Notes: generated by a model from the letters alone, not told the origin. A DNA stretch of 64,000 nucleotides from Mycolicibacterium bacteremicum (GCF_943913955.1 NZ_CALUAE010000014.1:30659-94658); one strand, 5' to 3'. Counted from the stretch's first letter, positions 1 to 8,301 are shown. Made by a program: numbers and translations.

Positions 1-752
1 CGCACGGCTGGCGGTGGGCATCGCTGATCGTGGCCACCGCGGCGCTGGCGGTGGTCCCGCTGGTGGCGGTCTTCATGCGCAACAGCCCGCAGGACATCGG
101 GCTGACCGCCTACGGCGCGACGGGCGACACCCCCGCCGCGGTGCCCACCGGCTCCTTCGGCGCCGCCGTCGAGGGCCTGCGGATCGGGTTGCGTTCACGC
201 GCGTTCTGGCTGCTGGCCGGCAGCTTCGCGATCTGCGGGATGACCACCAACGGGCTGATCGGCACGCACTTCATCCCGGCCGCGCACGACCACGGGATGC
301 CGACGACGCTGGCCGCCGGGCTGCTGGCCACCATCGGCGTGCTCGACGTCGTCGGGACCATCTTCTCCGGGTGGCTCACCGACCGTGTCGATCCGCGGAT
401 TCTGCTGTGCGTCTACTACGCCGGTCGCGGGCTGTCGCTGGTGCTGTTGCCCGCGCTGCTCTCGCCGCACGCCGAGCCGAGCACCTGGGTGTTCGTCATC
501 TTCTACGGACTGGACTGGGTGGCCACCGTGCCGCCGACGATCGTGCTGTGCCGGGACTTCTTCGGCACCCGCGCCCCGATCGTCTTCGGCTGGGTGTTCG
601 CCGCCCACCAACTGGGCGCGGCGGTCGCGGCGGCCGGGGCCGGCTGGATCCGCGATCTGCACGGTGAGTATGACCTGGCCTTTTACCTGGCCGCCGGGCT
701 GTGCTTCATTGCCACGCTGCTGTGCGCCGGCGTGCGCCGTCCGGCCCGGTGA
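1..752 (+). CDS. MFS transporter, C-terminal part (gene starts before the window)
   Basis: The reading frame is open from the first bases of the window, so the 5' end is missing; about 250 residues remain, ending in TGA at 750-752. The protein is a run of hydrophobic helices separated by short basic loops, with an MFS-like loop reading WLTDRVDPR, the usual conserved turn between helices 2/3 or 8/9 of major facilitator permeases. The fragment should be the second half of a 12-helix inner-membrane secondary transporter. Substrate cannot be told. The next gene starts 182 bases downstream on the same strand with its own ribosome binding site, so it need not be co-transcribed. Confidence 0.75.
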   Translation, partial: HGWRWASLIVATAALAVVPLVAVFMRNSPQDIGLTAYGATGDTPAAVPTGSFGAAVEGLRIGLRSRAFWLLAGSFAICGMTTNGLIGTHFIPAAHDHGMPTTLAAGLLATIGVLDVVGTIFSGWLTDRVDPRILLCVYYAGRGLSLVLLPALLSPHAEPSTWVFVIFYGLDWVATVPPTIVLCRDFFGTRAPIVFGWVFAAHQLGAAVAAAGAGWIRDLHGEYDLAFYLAAGLCFIATLLCAGVRRPAR

Positions 753-921
753 CCGCCGCGCATTTGGCCTGACCGGCGGCGCCGCATACCATTGCCCCGG
801 CGCTGCGGGGACGCCGTGGCTCGTCAACATCAGTTAGCTGACGGTGAGCAACGCCGGAGAACACGTCCGTTCCCGCTGCTGCGCGCCGACATCCCAGGGC
901 ATCAGACACCCTGTCTTGAGC

Positions 922-926
922 GGAGG
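922..926 (+). promoter_or_regulatory. Ribosome binding site of the fasciclin gene
   Basis: GGAGG lies 8 bases before the GTG at 935 and fixes that codon as the start, which also places a clean signal peptide at the N-terminus. Confidence 0.7.
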
Positions 927-934
927 AAAAACAC

Positions 935-1696
935 GTGCTTGCTCGCACCGGCAAACTCTTCGGCGTCGCGGCCGCGTCGGCGGCCATCGTCTTCGCGGGG
1001 ACCGCAGTCACCGCGCAGGCCGAGGAGCCGACCACCCCGAACATGGTGATCCCGGAACCGAAGGGACCGGCGTGCGATGCCGTCAAGTCCGTGCCGTCCG
1101 GCGCCGGATCGCTGGCCGTGCTGTCCAAGGCGCAGTCCTCGGCGGCGCTGGCGAGCATCCCGGAGATCTCGACCTTCAGCCAGCTGGTCTCCGGACAGCT
1201 CAACCCGGCCGTGAATGTGGCCTCGGTGCTCGACAACGGCCCCTACATCGTGTTCGCCCCGAGCAACGAGGCCTTCGCCAAGCTCACCCCCGAGCAGCTC
1301 GAGACGCTCAAGACCGATCCGGTCGCCGGCACCGCCGCGGTGTACTACCACATGGCGCTCGGCATCCTGGGCCCCAAGGACATCGAGGGCATCATCTACA
1401 CCCAGCAGGGCAAGCCCGTCGTCGTCAAGGGCGATGAGAACAACCTGACCGTCAACGATCAGGCCAAGGTCACCTGCGGCGGTATCGGCGCCGACCACAT
1501 GCGCGTGTACATCATCGACACCGTGCTGGACCCGGCCACCGCCCCATCCGGCGTCACCCCGACCGGCACGTCGGCCACCGAGACGACGACCACGACCAGC
1601 ACGTCGGCCACCGAGACCACCTCGGCCACCCCGGCGGCGCCGGGCGCGGCCGAGACTCCGGTGACCGTGACGGTCACCGAGACGGCCACCGGCTAG
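935..1696 (+). CDS. Secreted fasciclin-domain protein (MPT70/MPT83-like)
   Basis: A 253-residue exported protein. Residues 1-28 form a Sec signal peptide (Lys near the start, an Ala/Val-rich core, then AQA before the Glu-rich mature start). Residues about 50-205 are one FAS1 domain, recognisable from the stretch NGPYIVFAPSNEAFAKL and the closing segment VYIIDTVLDP. The last 45 residues are a Thr/Ser/Ala/Pro tail rich in TSATET repeats, likely a flexible, possibly glycosylated linker. No lipobox Cys follows the signal peptide, so it resembles soluble MPT70 more than lipoprotein MPT83. In M. tuberculosis such proteins are abundant cell-surface or culture-filtrate antigens under SigK control; no SigK promoter was assigned here. 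Confidence 0.85.
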   Translation: MLARTGKLFGVAAASAAIVFAGTAVTAQAEEPTTPNMVIPEPKGPACDAVKSVPSGAGSLAVLSKAQSSAALASIPEISTFSQLVSGQLNPAVNVASVLDNGPYIVFAPSNEAFAKLTPEQLETLKTDPVAGTAAVYYHMALGILGPKDIEGIIYTQQGKPVVVKGDENNLTVNDQAKVTCGGIGADHMRVYIIDTVLDPATAPSGVTPTGTSATETTTTTSTSATETTSATPAAPGAAETPVTVTVTETATG

Positions 1697-1710
1697 GTCT
1701 TCCTACGAGA

Positions 1711-1743
1711 AACGGCGCCCACTCCCCCGAGCTGGGCGCCGTT
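1711..1743. terminator. Bidirectional hairpin between convergent genes
   Basis: A perfect 11-bp stem (AACGGCGCCCA at 1711-1721 with its complement at 1733-1743) around an 11-base loop sits between the ends of the fasciclin gene (1696) and the convergent acyl-CoA dehydrogenase gene (1761). There is no long U tract, as is usual in mycobacteria. Confidence 0.7.
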
Positions 1744-1760
1744 CTCGTTGGGCCGGAATC

Positions 1761-2903
1761 CTAGAGACCCAGATCCCGGCCGATGATCTCCTTCATGATC
1801 TCGGTGGTGCCACCGTAGATCGTCTGGATGCGCACATCGACGTAATCCTTGGCGACGCGGTACTCGTTCATGTAGCCGTAGCCGCCGTGCAGCTGCAGGC
1901 ACTGATCGATGACCTTCTTGCCGAGCTCGGTGCACCACCACTTGGCCTTGGAGGCCTCCACCGCGGTGAGCTCCCCGTCGACGACTGCGCGCAGGCAGCG
2001 GTCGACGTACTGCTCGGCGATGTCCAGCTCGGTGTCCAGCTCGGCCATCACGAAGCGGCTGTTCTGGAAGCTGCCGATCGGCTGCCCGAATGCCTTGCGG
2101 TCCTTGACGTACTGCAGGGTGTCGTTGAACGTGGCGCGGGCCCCGGCGACGCCGGCGATGGCGATCGACAGCCGCTCCGAGGGCAGGTTCTCCATCAGGT
2201 GGTAGAAGCCCTTGCCTTCGGTGCCGAGCAGGTTGGCGTTCGGGACGCGGACGTCCTCGAAGTTCAGCTCGGCGGTGTCGGCGGCGTGCTGGCCCATCTT
2301 GTCCAGCTTGCGGCCCCGGGTGAAGCCGGGGGTGTCACGCTCGACGACCAGCAGCGAGAAGCCCTTGTGGCCTGCCTCCGGGTCGGTGCGGGCCACCACG
2401 ACCACCAGGTCGGAGTTGATACCGGCCGAGATGAAGGTCTTGGCGCCGTTGATGATCCAGTCATCCCCGTCGCGCACGGCGGTGGTGCGAATACCGGCCA
2501 GGTCGCTGCCGGCGCCCGGCTCGCTCATGGCGATGGCGCCGATCAGTTCACCGCTGGCGAAGCCCGGCATCCAGCGCTCGAGCTGCTCCTTGGTGGCCAG
2601 GTTCTTGAAATACGGGCCGACGATGTCGTTCTGCAGGCTCACACCCGGGCAGGCCAGGCCGAACTTGGAGAACTCCTCCACGATCACGGCGTTGAAGCGG
2701 AAATCGTCGACTCCGCCGCCGCCGTACTCCTCGGGCATGTTGAACCCGATCAGGCCGTAATTACCCGCCGCCACATAGGCTTCGCGGTCGACCAGGCGGT
2801 CGGCCTCCCACTTCTCGACGTTGGGCAGACACTCCTTCTCCAGGAACTGCCTTGCGGTGTCCCGCAGCTGCTCGTGCTCGGTTTCGAAAACCAGTCTCTT
2901 CAC
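1761..2903 (-). CDS. Acyl-CoA dehydrogenase (FadE family)
   Basis: A 380-residue FAD flavoenzyme of full family length that would introduce the alpha-beta double bond into an acyl-CoA in the cytoplasm. The FAD/substrate signature GAIAMSEPGAGSDLAG is at about 122-138 and the C-terminal signature IYGGTTEIMKEIIGR closes the protein. The usual catalytic Glu of the YEGT motif is replaced by Gly; Glu243 (in PSERLSIA) occupies the helix-G position used by long-chain and isovaleryl-type dehydrogenases, so it is the probable base. Start codon is GTG, 2 bases after the enoyl-CoA hydratase stop, making it third gene of a beta-oxidation operon behind the thiolase and hydratase. Substrate chain is unknown. 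Confidence 0.9.
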   Translation of the reverse strand: MKRLVFETEHEQLRDTARQFLEKECLPNVEKWEADRLVDREAYVAAGNYGLIGFNMPEEYGGGGVDDFRFNAVIVEEFSKFGLACPGVSLQNDIVGPYFKNLATKEQLERWMPGFASGELIGAIAMSEPGAGSDLAGIRTTAVRDGDDWIINGAKTFISAGINSDLVVVVARTDPEAGHKGFSLLVVERDTPGFTRGRKLDKMGQHAADTAELNFEDVRVPNANLLGTEGKGFYHLMENLPSERLSIAIAGVAGARATFNDTLQYVKDRKAFGQPIGSFQNSRFVMAELDTELDIAEQYVDRCLRAVVDGELTAVEASKAKWWCTELGKKVIDQCLQLHGGYGYMNEYRVAKDYVDVRIQTIYGGTTEIMKEIIGRDLGL

Positions 2904-2905
2904 TG

Positions 2906-3703
2906 CTACTTCGCTTTCCAGACCGGCTCACGCTTCTGCGCGAAAGCCAACGGTCCCTCTTGTGCGTCTTCGGTCTTGAGAAGGGTGGCGAACTCGCCGA
3001 ACGTCTGCTTCCAGAACGGTTCGTCGGCGGCGACGACGCCGTCGATGGCGCCGTAGGACACCCGCTTGCTCGCCCGGACGGCCAACGGCGCGTTGACCGC
3101 AATGCGTTCGGCCAGTTCCAGCGCCGCGTCGACGACAGTGCCGTCCGGCACCACCTTGTTGATCAGGCCCCACTTGAGCGCATCCGCCGAGGACAGCGGC
3201 TCCCCGGTGTACACCAGTTCCAGGGCCAGCTTCTGCGGCAGCTGCTGCACGATGCGGAACACCCCGCCCGCACCGGCGATCAGGCCCCGCTTCACCTCGG
3301 GCAGCCCGAACTTCGCGCGCTCCTCGGCGACCACGAGGTCGCTGGCCAGCGCCAGTTCGGTACCGCCACCGAGCGCGGTGCCGTTGACCGCGGCGATGGT
3401 CGGCTTGTCCACGAAATGCCGCACGTAACCGGCGAATCCCCATTCCGGATGCTCGGGGTGGAACAGGTTCTCCCCGCGCGAGATGGCCTTCAGATCGGCA
3501 CCGGCACAGAAGGACTTGTCCCCCGAACCGGTCAGCACGATGGCCCGCACCTCCGGATCGTCCTGCGCTGCCTGCAGCGCGTCGCCGACGCCGATGGACA
3601 CCGACGCGTTGACGGCGTTGCGGGCCTCGGGCCGGTTGATCGTGATGATCAGGACATTGCCACGCTTCTCGGTGAGCGCTCCGGGCGCTGCCTCGTCGCT
3701 CAC
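2906..3703 (-). CDS. Enoyl-CoA hydratase/isomerase (crotonase family)
   Basis: A 265-residue crotonase-fold protein, normal length. The oxyanion-hole segment SFCAGADLKAI is at about 65-75, and both catalytic Glu positions of hydratases are kept: one in ALGGGTELALASD and one in LPEVKRGLIAGAGG. It should hydrate the 2-enoyl-CoA made by the adjacent dehydrogenase. The GTG start overlaps the thiolase TGA (GTGA), so translation is coupled. Crotonase family members also include isomerases and hydrolases, so the exact reaction is family-level inference, although the two Glu residues favour hydration. Confidence 0.88.
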   Translation of the reverse strand: MSDEAAPGALTEKRGNVLIITINRPEARNAVNASVSIGVGDALQAAQDDPEVRAIVLTGSGDKSFCAGADLKAISRGENLFHPEHPEWGFAGYVRHFVDKPTIAAVNGTALGGGTELALASDLVVAEERAKFGLPEVKRGLIAGAGGVFRIVQQLPQKLALELVYTGEPLSSADALKWGLINKVVPDGTVVDAALELAERIAVNAPLAVRASKRVSYGAIDGVVAADEPFWKQTFGEFATLLKTEDAQEGPLAFAQKREPVWKAK

Positions 3704-4848
3704 AGCAGTTCCAGGATGGTCGCGTTGGCCTGGCCGCCGCCTTCACACATGGTCTGCAGGCCGTACTGAATGTTGTTGTCCCGCATGTGGTAGAGCAGCG
3801 TGGTCAGGATCCGTGCGCCCGAGCCGCCGAGCGGGTGACCCAGCGCGATGGCGCCACCATTGGGGTTGAGCTTGCTCTCGTCGGCGCCGATATCCTTCAG
3901 CCACGCCATCGGCACCGGGGCGAAGGCTTCGTTGACCTCGAACACACCGATCTGGTCGACATTCAGGCCGGACTTGGCCAGTGCCTTCTGGGTGGCCGGG
4001 ATCGGCGCGGTCAGCATGATGACCGGGTCCGCACCCGCGAGCACCGCGGTGTGCACCTTGGCGATCGGCGTGAGGCCCAATTCTTTTGCTTTCTCGGCCG
4101 AGGTGATCAGCAGCGCCGCCGAGCCGTCGGAGATCTGGCTGGAGTTACCGGCGTGGATCACACCGTCCTCCCGGAAGGCGGGCTTGATGCCGGCCATGGA
4201 CTCCACGGTGCCGCCGCGGCGGATGCCGCCGTCCTCCAAAACGACGTTGCCATCCTGGTCCTTGATGCCCACGATCTGGTCCTTGAACGCACCGGAATCC
4301 TGTGCGGCGGCGGCCTTCTCGTGCGAGCGCAGGGAGAACTCGTCGAGCTCGGTACGCGAGAGGCCCCACTGCTCGGCGATCATCTCGGCGCCGATGCCCT
4401 GGTTGGGGATCTTGTGGTCGTAGCGGCCCAGGAAGGCCTCCGGGTACGGGTGCCCGCCGTTGGCCAGCGAGGAGCCCATCGGGGTGCGCGACATCGACTC
4501 GACGCCACCGGCGACGACGACGTCGTAGTGGCCCGCGACCACACCGGCGACGGCGAAGTGCAGCGACTGCTGGCTGGAGCCGCACTGGCGGTCCACGGTC
4601 ACGCCGGGCACGGTCTCGGGCCAGCCGGCGGTCAGCACGGCGGTGCGGGCGATGTCGAGTGCCTGCTCACCGGCCTGCATGACGGTGCCCCAGATGACAT
4701 CGTCGACCAGTCCCGGGTCGATGCCGGCGCGCTGCACCAGCCCGTTGAGCACCTGGGCCGACAGCTCGGCGGGGTGCACACCGGACAGCGCGCCGTTGCG
4801 CTTGCCGACTGGTGAGCGAACTGCTTCGACGATGACCGCTTCAGCCAT
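3700..4848 (-). CDS. Acetyl-CoA acyltransferase (thiolase)
   Basis: A 382-residue thiolase of normal length that would cleave 3-ketoacyl-CoA with CoA. The nucleophile Cys89 lies in VDRQCGSSQQ, His338 in ALGHPLGGSG, and the second Cys368 in CEGGGQANA; all three catalytic residues are present. It is the first gene of the operon thiolase-hydratase-dehydrogenase and has a good ribosome binding site (GGAG) upstream of its ATG. The promoter region faces the divergent GntR regulator. No hydroxyacyl-CoA dehydrogenase is in the operon, so that step must come from elsewhere. Degradative FadA is more likely than a biosynthetic acetoacetyl-CoA thiolase because of the partners. Confidence 0.9.
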   Translation of the reverse strand: MAEAVIVEAVRSPVGKRNGALSGVHPAELSAQVLNGLVQRAGIDPGLVDDVIWGTVMQAGEQALDIARTAVLTAGWPETVPGVTVDRQCGSSQQSLHFAVAGVVAGHYDVVVAGGVESMSRTPMGSSLANGGHPYPEAFLGRYDHKIPNQGIGAEMIAEQWGLSRTELDEFSLRSHEKAAAAQDSGAFKDQIVGIKDQDGNVVLEDGGIRRGGTVESMAGIKPAFREDGVIHAGNSSQISDGSAALLITSAEKAKELGLTPIAKVHTAVLAGADPVIMLTAPIPATQKALAKSGLNVDQIGVFEVNEAFAPVPMAWLKDIGADESKLNPNGGAIALGHPLGGSGARILTTLLYHMRDNNIQYGLQTMCEGGGQANATILELL

Positions 4849-4901
4849 GAACTTCTCCTTCGAAGGTGGTAGGCGCTCGTGTATGGACGAACTTAAAATC
4901 G

Positions 4902-4930
4902 AACCTAGAACAGAAGGTTTACTAGGTCAA
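4902..4930 (-). promoter_or_regulatory. Candidate promoter of the thiolase operon
   Basis: On the minus strand TTGACC (4930-4925) and TAGGTT (4907-4902) are separated by 17 bases, a good fit to a housekeeping -35/-10 pair, about 50 bases upstream of the thiolase ATG. Confidence 0.5.
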
Positions 4931-4945
4931 CCTACTGGTTGGTAG
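4928..4945. promoter_or_regulatory. Candidate operator in the thiolase/GntR divergent region
   Basis: Two nested short palindromes, CAACC-TACT-GGTTG (4928-4941) and CTAC-TGGTTG-GTAG (4932-4945), overlap and flank the -35 element of the thiolase promoter. The position suits repression by the divergently encoded GntR protein; this is inference. Confidence 0.45.
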
Positions 4946-5072
4946 AGCGTCCGCGACACCCGCGTACCGCCCAGGTACACAGGTCTGGCCACGCAGATGA
5001 ACATCAGGTGTCCGACTACATGGTTTACTGAGTTGAATACCTGTTCGCACGTTAGCCCAGAGGAGCCGCACC

Positions 5073-5870
5073 GTGGCCGGCAGTACCCCGCTCTCTCCGA
5101 TGATCGGCCCGAATGCCGTGCCGTCGGTGGCCGGGGCGCCCATCCGCTCGCCGAAGACGGCCGAACTGGTCGCCGGGACGTTGCGCCGGATGGTGGTCGA
5201 CGGCCAGCTCAAGGAGGGCGATTTCCTGCCCAACGAGGCCGAGCTGATGGCCCACTTCGGCGTCAGCCGGCCCACGCTGCGGGAAGCGGTGCGGGTACTG
5301 GAATCCGAACGGCTGGTCGAGGTGCGACGCGGCTCGCGCACCGGTGCCCGGGTGCGGGTGCCCGGCCCCGAGATCGTCGCGCGCCCGGCCGGTCTGTTGC
5401 TGGAGCTCTCCGGCGCCACCATCGCCGATGTGATGACCGCGCGGGCGGGCATCGAGCCGATGGCCGTGCGGTTGCTCACCGAATCCGGCAACACCGCCGC
5501 GTTCGACGAACTGGACACGATGCTCGCCGACTACGTCCCCTCCGGCCGCGAGACCGGCCGGATGGCGGAAACCTCGGGCGACTTCCACCAGCGGGTGGTG
5601 GAGCTGTCCGGCAACGCGACGCTGACCATCATGGCCGGCATGCTGCACGAGATCACGGTGCGCCACACCGCGCTCGCGATGAAGGAGAACCGGCCGCTCT
5701 CCAAGTCCGACTACGACCTGCTGATGCGCTCCTACAAGCGGCTGATGACGCTGATGCGCTCCGGCGACGGCGAGGCCGCCGAGGCGCATTGGCGCAAGCA
5801 CCTCGACACCGCACGCGAACTACTGTTGAAGGGCATCGAGACCGTCAAGGTCCGCGACGTCATGGGGTGA
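5073..5870 (+). CDS. GntR-family (FadR/FCD type) transcriptional regulator
   Basis: A 265-residue regulator. Residues about 28-95 form the winged helix-turn-helix with the GntR hallmark ELMAHFGVSRPTLREAVRVLE; residues about 115-240 form the all-helical FCD ligand domain (FadR subfamily), which typically binds a carboxylate or acyl ligand through His and Asp residues. Translation starts at GTG, with AGGAG 8 bases upstream. It is divergent from the beta-oxidation operon and is the obvious candidate to control it through the palindromes at 4928-4945. FadR-type GntR proteins also control some mce operons in mycobacteria, but nothing here ties it directly to the mce operon 4 kb away. Confidence 0.88.
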   Translation: MAGSTPLSPMIGPNAVPSVAGAPIRSPKTAELVAGTLRRMVVDGQLKEGDFLPNEAELMAHFGVSRPTLREAVRVLESERLVEVRRGSRTGARVRVPGPEIVARPAGLLLELSGATIADVMTARAGIEPMAVRLLTESGNTAAFDELDTMLADYVPSGRETGRMAETSGDFHQRVVELSGNATLTIMAGMLHEITVRHTALAMKENRPLSKSDYDLLMRSYKRLMTLMRSGDGEAAEAHWRKHLDTARELLLKGIETVKVRDVMG

Positions 5871-5910
5871 GGAGCTTGCGGATCACCCCCGACGTGATGG
5901 GCTAGCCGCT

Positions 5911-5965
5911 GACTCTGCACTCAGGGCGTCAGCCACTCGCACTTTCCCGCCCTGGACGCAGAGTC
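5911..5965. terminator. Long hairpin at the convergent ends of the GntR and DUF3556 genes
   Basis: GACTCTGC-AC-TCAGGGCG (5911-5928) pairs with CGCCCTGG-AC-GCAGAGTC (5948-5965), two 8-base blocks with one mismatch and an AC/AC internal loop, around a 19-base loop. The right arm lies inside the 3' end of the DUF3556 gene. Confidence 0.6.
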
Positions 5966-7692
5966 GGTGAGGTGACGACGTCGTACACCGGCACCGTGTC
6001 ATCCCACGGCTGGCGGGTCACCATATCGGCAACCTTGACGTACCCGCGCTCGAACTCCCCGGTCGCGGCATCGACGAGGCGGTACTGCTGGGTCTGCCGG
6101 TGAATCGGTTGGGCGTCGAGCATGACGATGCGCACCTCGCCGGGCTCGAAATGGCAGCGCGCCTGCAGTGCGGCGACCAACTGCTCGTTGCTCATGTGCC
6201 CGTCACCGAAGTTCCAGCCGATGGCGGTCGACACGATCCGTTCACCGTCGGTCAGCGTGTAGTCGTCCTCGTTGTGCCCGGCCATCGCGCGGTGGGCGAG
6301 GGTGAACAGCGCGCGGCCGTGGGTGTTGAAGGACCGGAACGCATATCCCATGTACATCGGGATCTGCGCGGCTTCCTTGCTGCCGTAGAACTTCTCCAAC
6401 TGGGCCGCTGGCATGCTGGCGATCGCGACGATGCCCGCGGCGATCTTCGCGTCGGCCGACGGCTTGATGCACCACAGCGAGGTGTCCCAGTTACCGGCGT
6501 AGTACCGCATACCCGGCAGGAAGGACACCTTGCGCGGGAACAGGTTTCCCACGAGGACGGTGCCGGCGACGACCGCGAACAGCAGGATCGGCCATGGGCT
6601 GTTCAGGTCGCCCAGCCCGATCGGCGCCTGCCCGACGAACAGGGTCAGCACGCTGAACATCATGAAGACGTTCCACTCCAGCGGCACCCCCATCGGGATG
6701 GAACTCAGGATGCCGAAATGGAAGATGAGCATGATGACCGCGGCCACCGCCCCGGCCACCCCGCCGTGGCTGAAGAACAGCACCAGCGGGACCAGACCCT
6801 CGACGGCGGTGGAGAAGTGCCCGATGAACCGCGAGCGCCATCCGGGCCGCAGATCGTCGGGGAAGTGCTCGAAGAACTTCCGTTTGATCGCCGGCGACCG
6901 GAAGATCGGGTTGTTGCTCATCATCGTCGAGATGACGAATGGGAAGTGCTTGTTCAGCTTCGATGTCGCCGCGCCCAGCCAGATGACGAGGCAGACCAGC
7001 TTGGCCGCGATGATGATGTCGGCGCCACTGAACAGGAAGCAGAAGGCCAGCGACCCGTACACCTCGCCGCGGGCGGCCAGGAAGATCACCTTGTCGCGCA
7101 GCCCGGCCAGCGCCAGCAACCCCAGGATCGTGGCGGTCTGCCAGACCGGCAGCACACCGACGTCGGTGCCCAGTTCCGGGATGGGCCCGGTGCCCTGGGA
7201 GAACAGGGCGACGACGAGCATGACCAGCAGCGCGCCGTAGAGCACGACGTCGACGGGTCCGCGGCCGTCCCCCTTGGTCAGCGGGATGCGGTGGGGCCAC
7301 GGCGGCAGCCGGATGGTGCCGGGACGCAACCAGTACAGGATGGATCCCATCGGCGGGAAGAAGCGGTTGTTCAGTGGCCCGAAGCCACAGCCGAAGCCGA
7401 CGACCTCGAACAGCATCGTGTAGAAGACGACCTTCTGGTACAGGATCGGCTCGGCGTACCAGGAGGTCACGTCGGTGAATCCACCGAGGCCGTCGGTCGT
7501 GGCGAGCACCAGCACCCAGGCGACCAGGATGTAGGCGAGGATCTTGAGGACGTAGAACAGGTGCAGGGCGACCGGCGTGCCGAAGCCGACCTCGGCCCAG
7601 TGCCGCGCCATCGGGACGATCCGCTCGGCGCGGCTGCCCTTGCTCCATTCCTCGAAATCGATCACCGGAGTGTTCTGCTTCAGGAATCCCAT
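5929..7692 (-). CDS. DUF3556 multi-pass membrane protein, KstR-type operator at its start
   Basis: A 587-residue integral membrane protein matching the actinobacterial DUF3556 family by overall sequence (recalled, not searched). Roughly the first 430 residues hold about ten hydrophobic helices with conserved-looking polar loops (GFGPLNNRFFPP, HFPFVISTMMSNNP); the last 150 residues are a soluble domain. The ATG at 7692 is 7 bases from a TAATCT -10 element, implying a leaderless mRNA, and a perfect KstR operator overlaps that promoter. The family has no proven function that I know; the operator suggests a role in cholesterol or sterol metabolism, perhaps handling a lipid substrate in the membrane. 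It is followed by, not coupled to, the convergent GntR gene. Confidence 0.8.
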   Translation of the reverse strand: MGFLKQNTPVIDFEEWSKGSRAERIVPMARHWAEVGFGTPVALHLFYVLKILAYILVAWVLVLATTDGLGGFTDVTSWYAEPILYQKVVFYTMLFEVVGFGCGFGPLNNRFFPPMGSILYWLRPGTIRLPPWPHRIPLTKGDGRGPVDVVLYGALLVMLVVALFSQGTGPIPELGTDVGVLPVWQTATILGLLALAGLRDKVIFLAARGEVYGSLAFCFLFSGADIIIAAKLVCLVIWLGAATSKLNKHFPFVISTMMSNNPIFRSPAIKRKFFEHFPDDLRPGWRSRFIGHFSTAVEGLVPLVLFFSHGGVAGAVAAVIMLIFHFGILSSIPMGVPLEWNVFMMFSVLTLFVGQAPIGLGDLNSPWPILLFAVVAGTVLVGNLFPRKVSFLPGMRYYAGNWDTSLWCIKPSADAKIAAGIVAIASMPAAQLEKFYGSKEAAQIPMYMGYAFRSFNTHGRALFTLAHRAMAGHNEDDYTLTDGERIVSTAIGWNFGDGHMSNEQLVAALQARCHFEPGEVRIVMLDAQPIHRQTQQYRLVDAATGEFERGYVKVADMVTRQPWDDTVPVYDVVTSPTLRPGRESASG

Positions 7693-7699
7693 GCCGGTC

Positions 7700-7705
7700 A
7701 GATTA
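7700..7705 (-). promoter_or_regulatory. -10 element of a leaderless promoter for the DUF3556 gene
   Basis: TAATCT on the minus strand followed by 7 bases and then the ATG at 7692. Confidence 0.5.
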
Positions 7706-7718
7706 GAACGTGTTCTAA
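7703..7718. promoter_or_regulatory. KstR-type operator
   Basis: TTAGAACGTGTTCTAA is a palindrome with 7-bp arms around GT. Its core (7704-7717) fits the KstR consensus TnnAACnnGTTnnA exactly, and it overlaps the -10 element of the DUF3556 promoter by two bases, a position fit for repression. Confidence 0.75.
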
Positions 7719-7735
7719 GTCCCCTTGCGCGAACA

Positions 7736-7780
7736 GACGCAAAACTGTCGGATTTGCGTCGAAATCTGCAGTTTTGCGTC
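7736..7780. terminator. Long inverted repeat downstream of doxX
   Basis: GACGCAAAACTG (7736-7747) and its exact complement (7769-7780) form a 12-bp outer stem; GATTT/AAATC (7751-7755 with 7762-7766) forms an inner stem. It lies after the DoxX gene stop and before the DUF3556 promoter, so it probably ends doxX transcription. Confidence 0.6.
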
Positions 7781-7794
7781 TCCTCGCGGGAGTA

Positions 7795-8301
7795 CTACGA
7801 CGTCTTGGCCGGCGGCCGGAAGAAGATGAGCAGCTGCCCGATACCGCCGGCCAGGCCCAGCCCGACCGCGATGGCCAGCCCGCTCCACCCCGACAGCCAG
7901 TTGGCCCCGGGGAACAGCAGGTGATCCAGGCTGTAGCGGCCCGGCCCCGTCCCGGCGATGGCCACCGCGGTGACCGCCAGGATCAGGTTGTACTCCCAGC
8001 CCTCCTTGACGATGAAGAACCCGTTGTGCCGGTGCACCGTCCACGCCGCAACGAGCATCAGGGCGACGAACCCGGCCGCCGGGATCGGGGTCAGCAGGCC
8101 GAGCGCCAGCCCGACGCCCGCGGCGATCTCGGTGCCGGCCGCCACCCGGGCGTGGAACAGGCCCGGCTTCATGCCGATGCTGTCGAACCAGCCGGCGGTG
8201 CCCGGTATCCGGCCGCCACCGAAGAACTTGTTGTAGCCGTGGGCGGCCATGGTCAGGCCGAGTACGACCCGCAGGACGAGGAGCGCTGTATCGGAAGCCA
8301 C
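7795..8301 (-). CDS. DoxX-family membrane protein
   Basis: A 168-residue protein with four hydrophobic helices and the DoxX hallmark near the N-terminus, LRVVLGLTMAAHGYNKFFGGG, followed by GWFDSIGM. The GTG at 8301 was chosen because it directly precedes the first helix (VASDTALLVLRVV); an upstream ATG would add 21 basic residues. DoxX proteins are small inner-membrane proteins linked in M. tuberculosis to a membrane oxidoreductase complex and thiol or redox homeostasis; the exact role here is unknown. It follows the SDR gene on the same strand, separated by a 10-bp-arm inverted repeat, and may belong to that TetR-controlled unit. Confidence 0.8.
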   Translation of the reverse strand: MASDTALLVLRVVLGLTMAAHGYNKFFGGGRIPGTAGWFDSIGMKPGLFHARVAAGTEIAAGVGLALGLLTPIPAAGFVALMLVAAWTVHRHNGFFIVKEGWEYNLILAVTAVAIAGTGPGRYSLDHLLFPGANWLSGWSGLAIAVGLGLAGGIGQLLIFFRPPAKTS

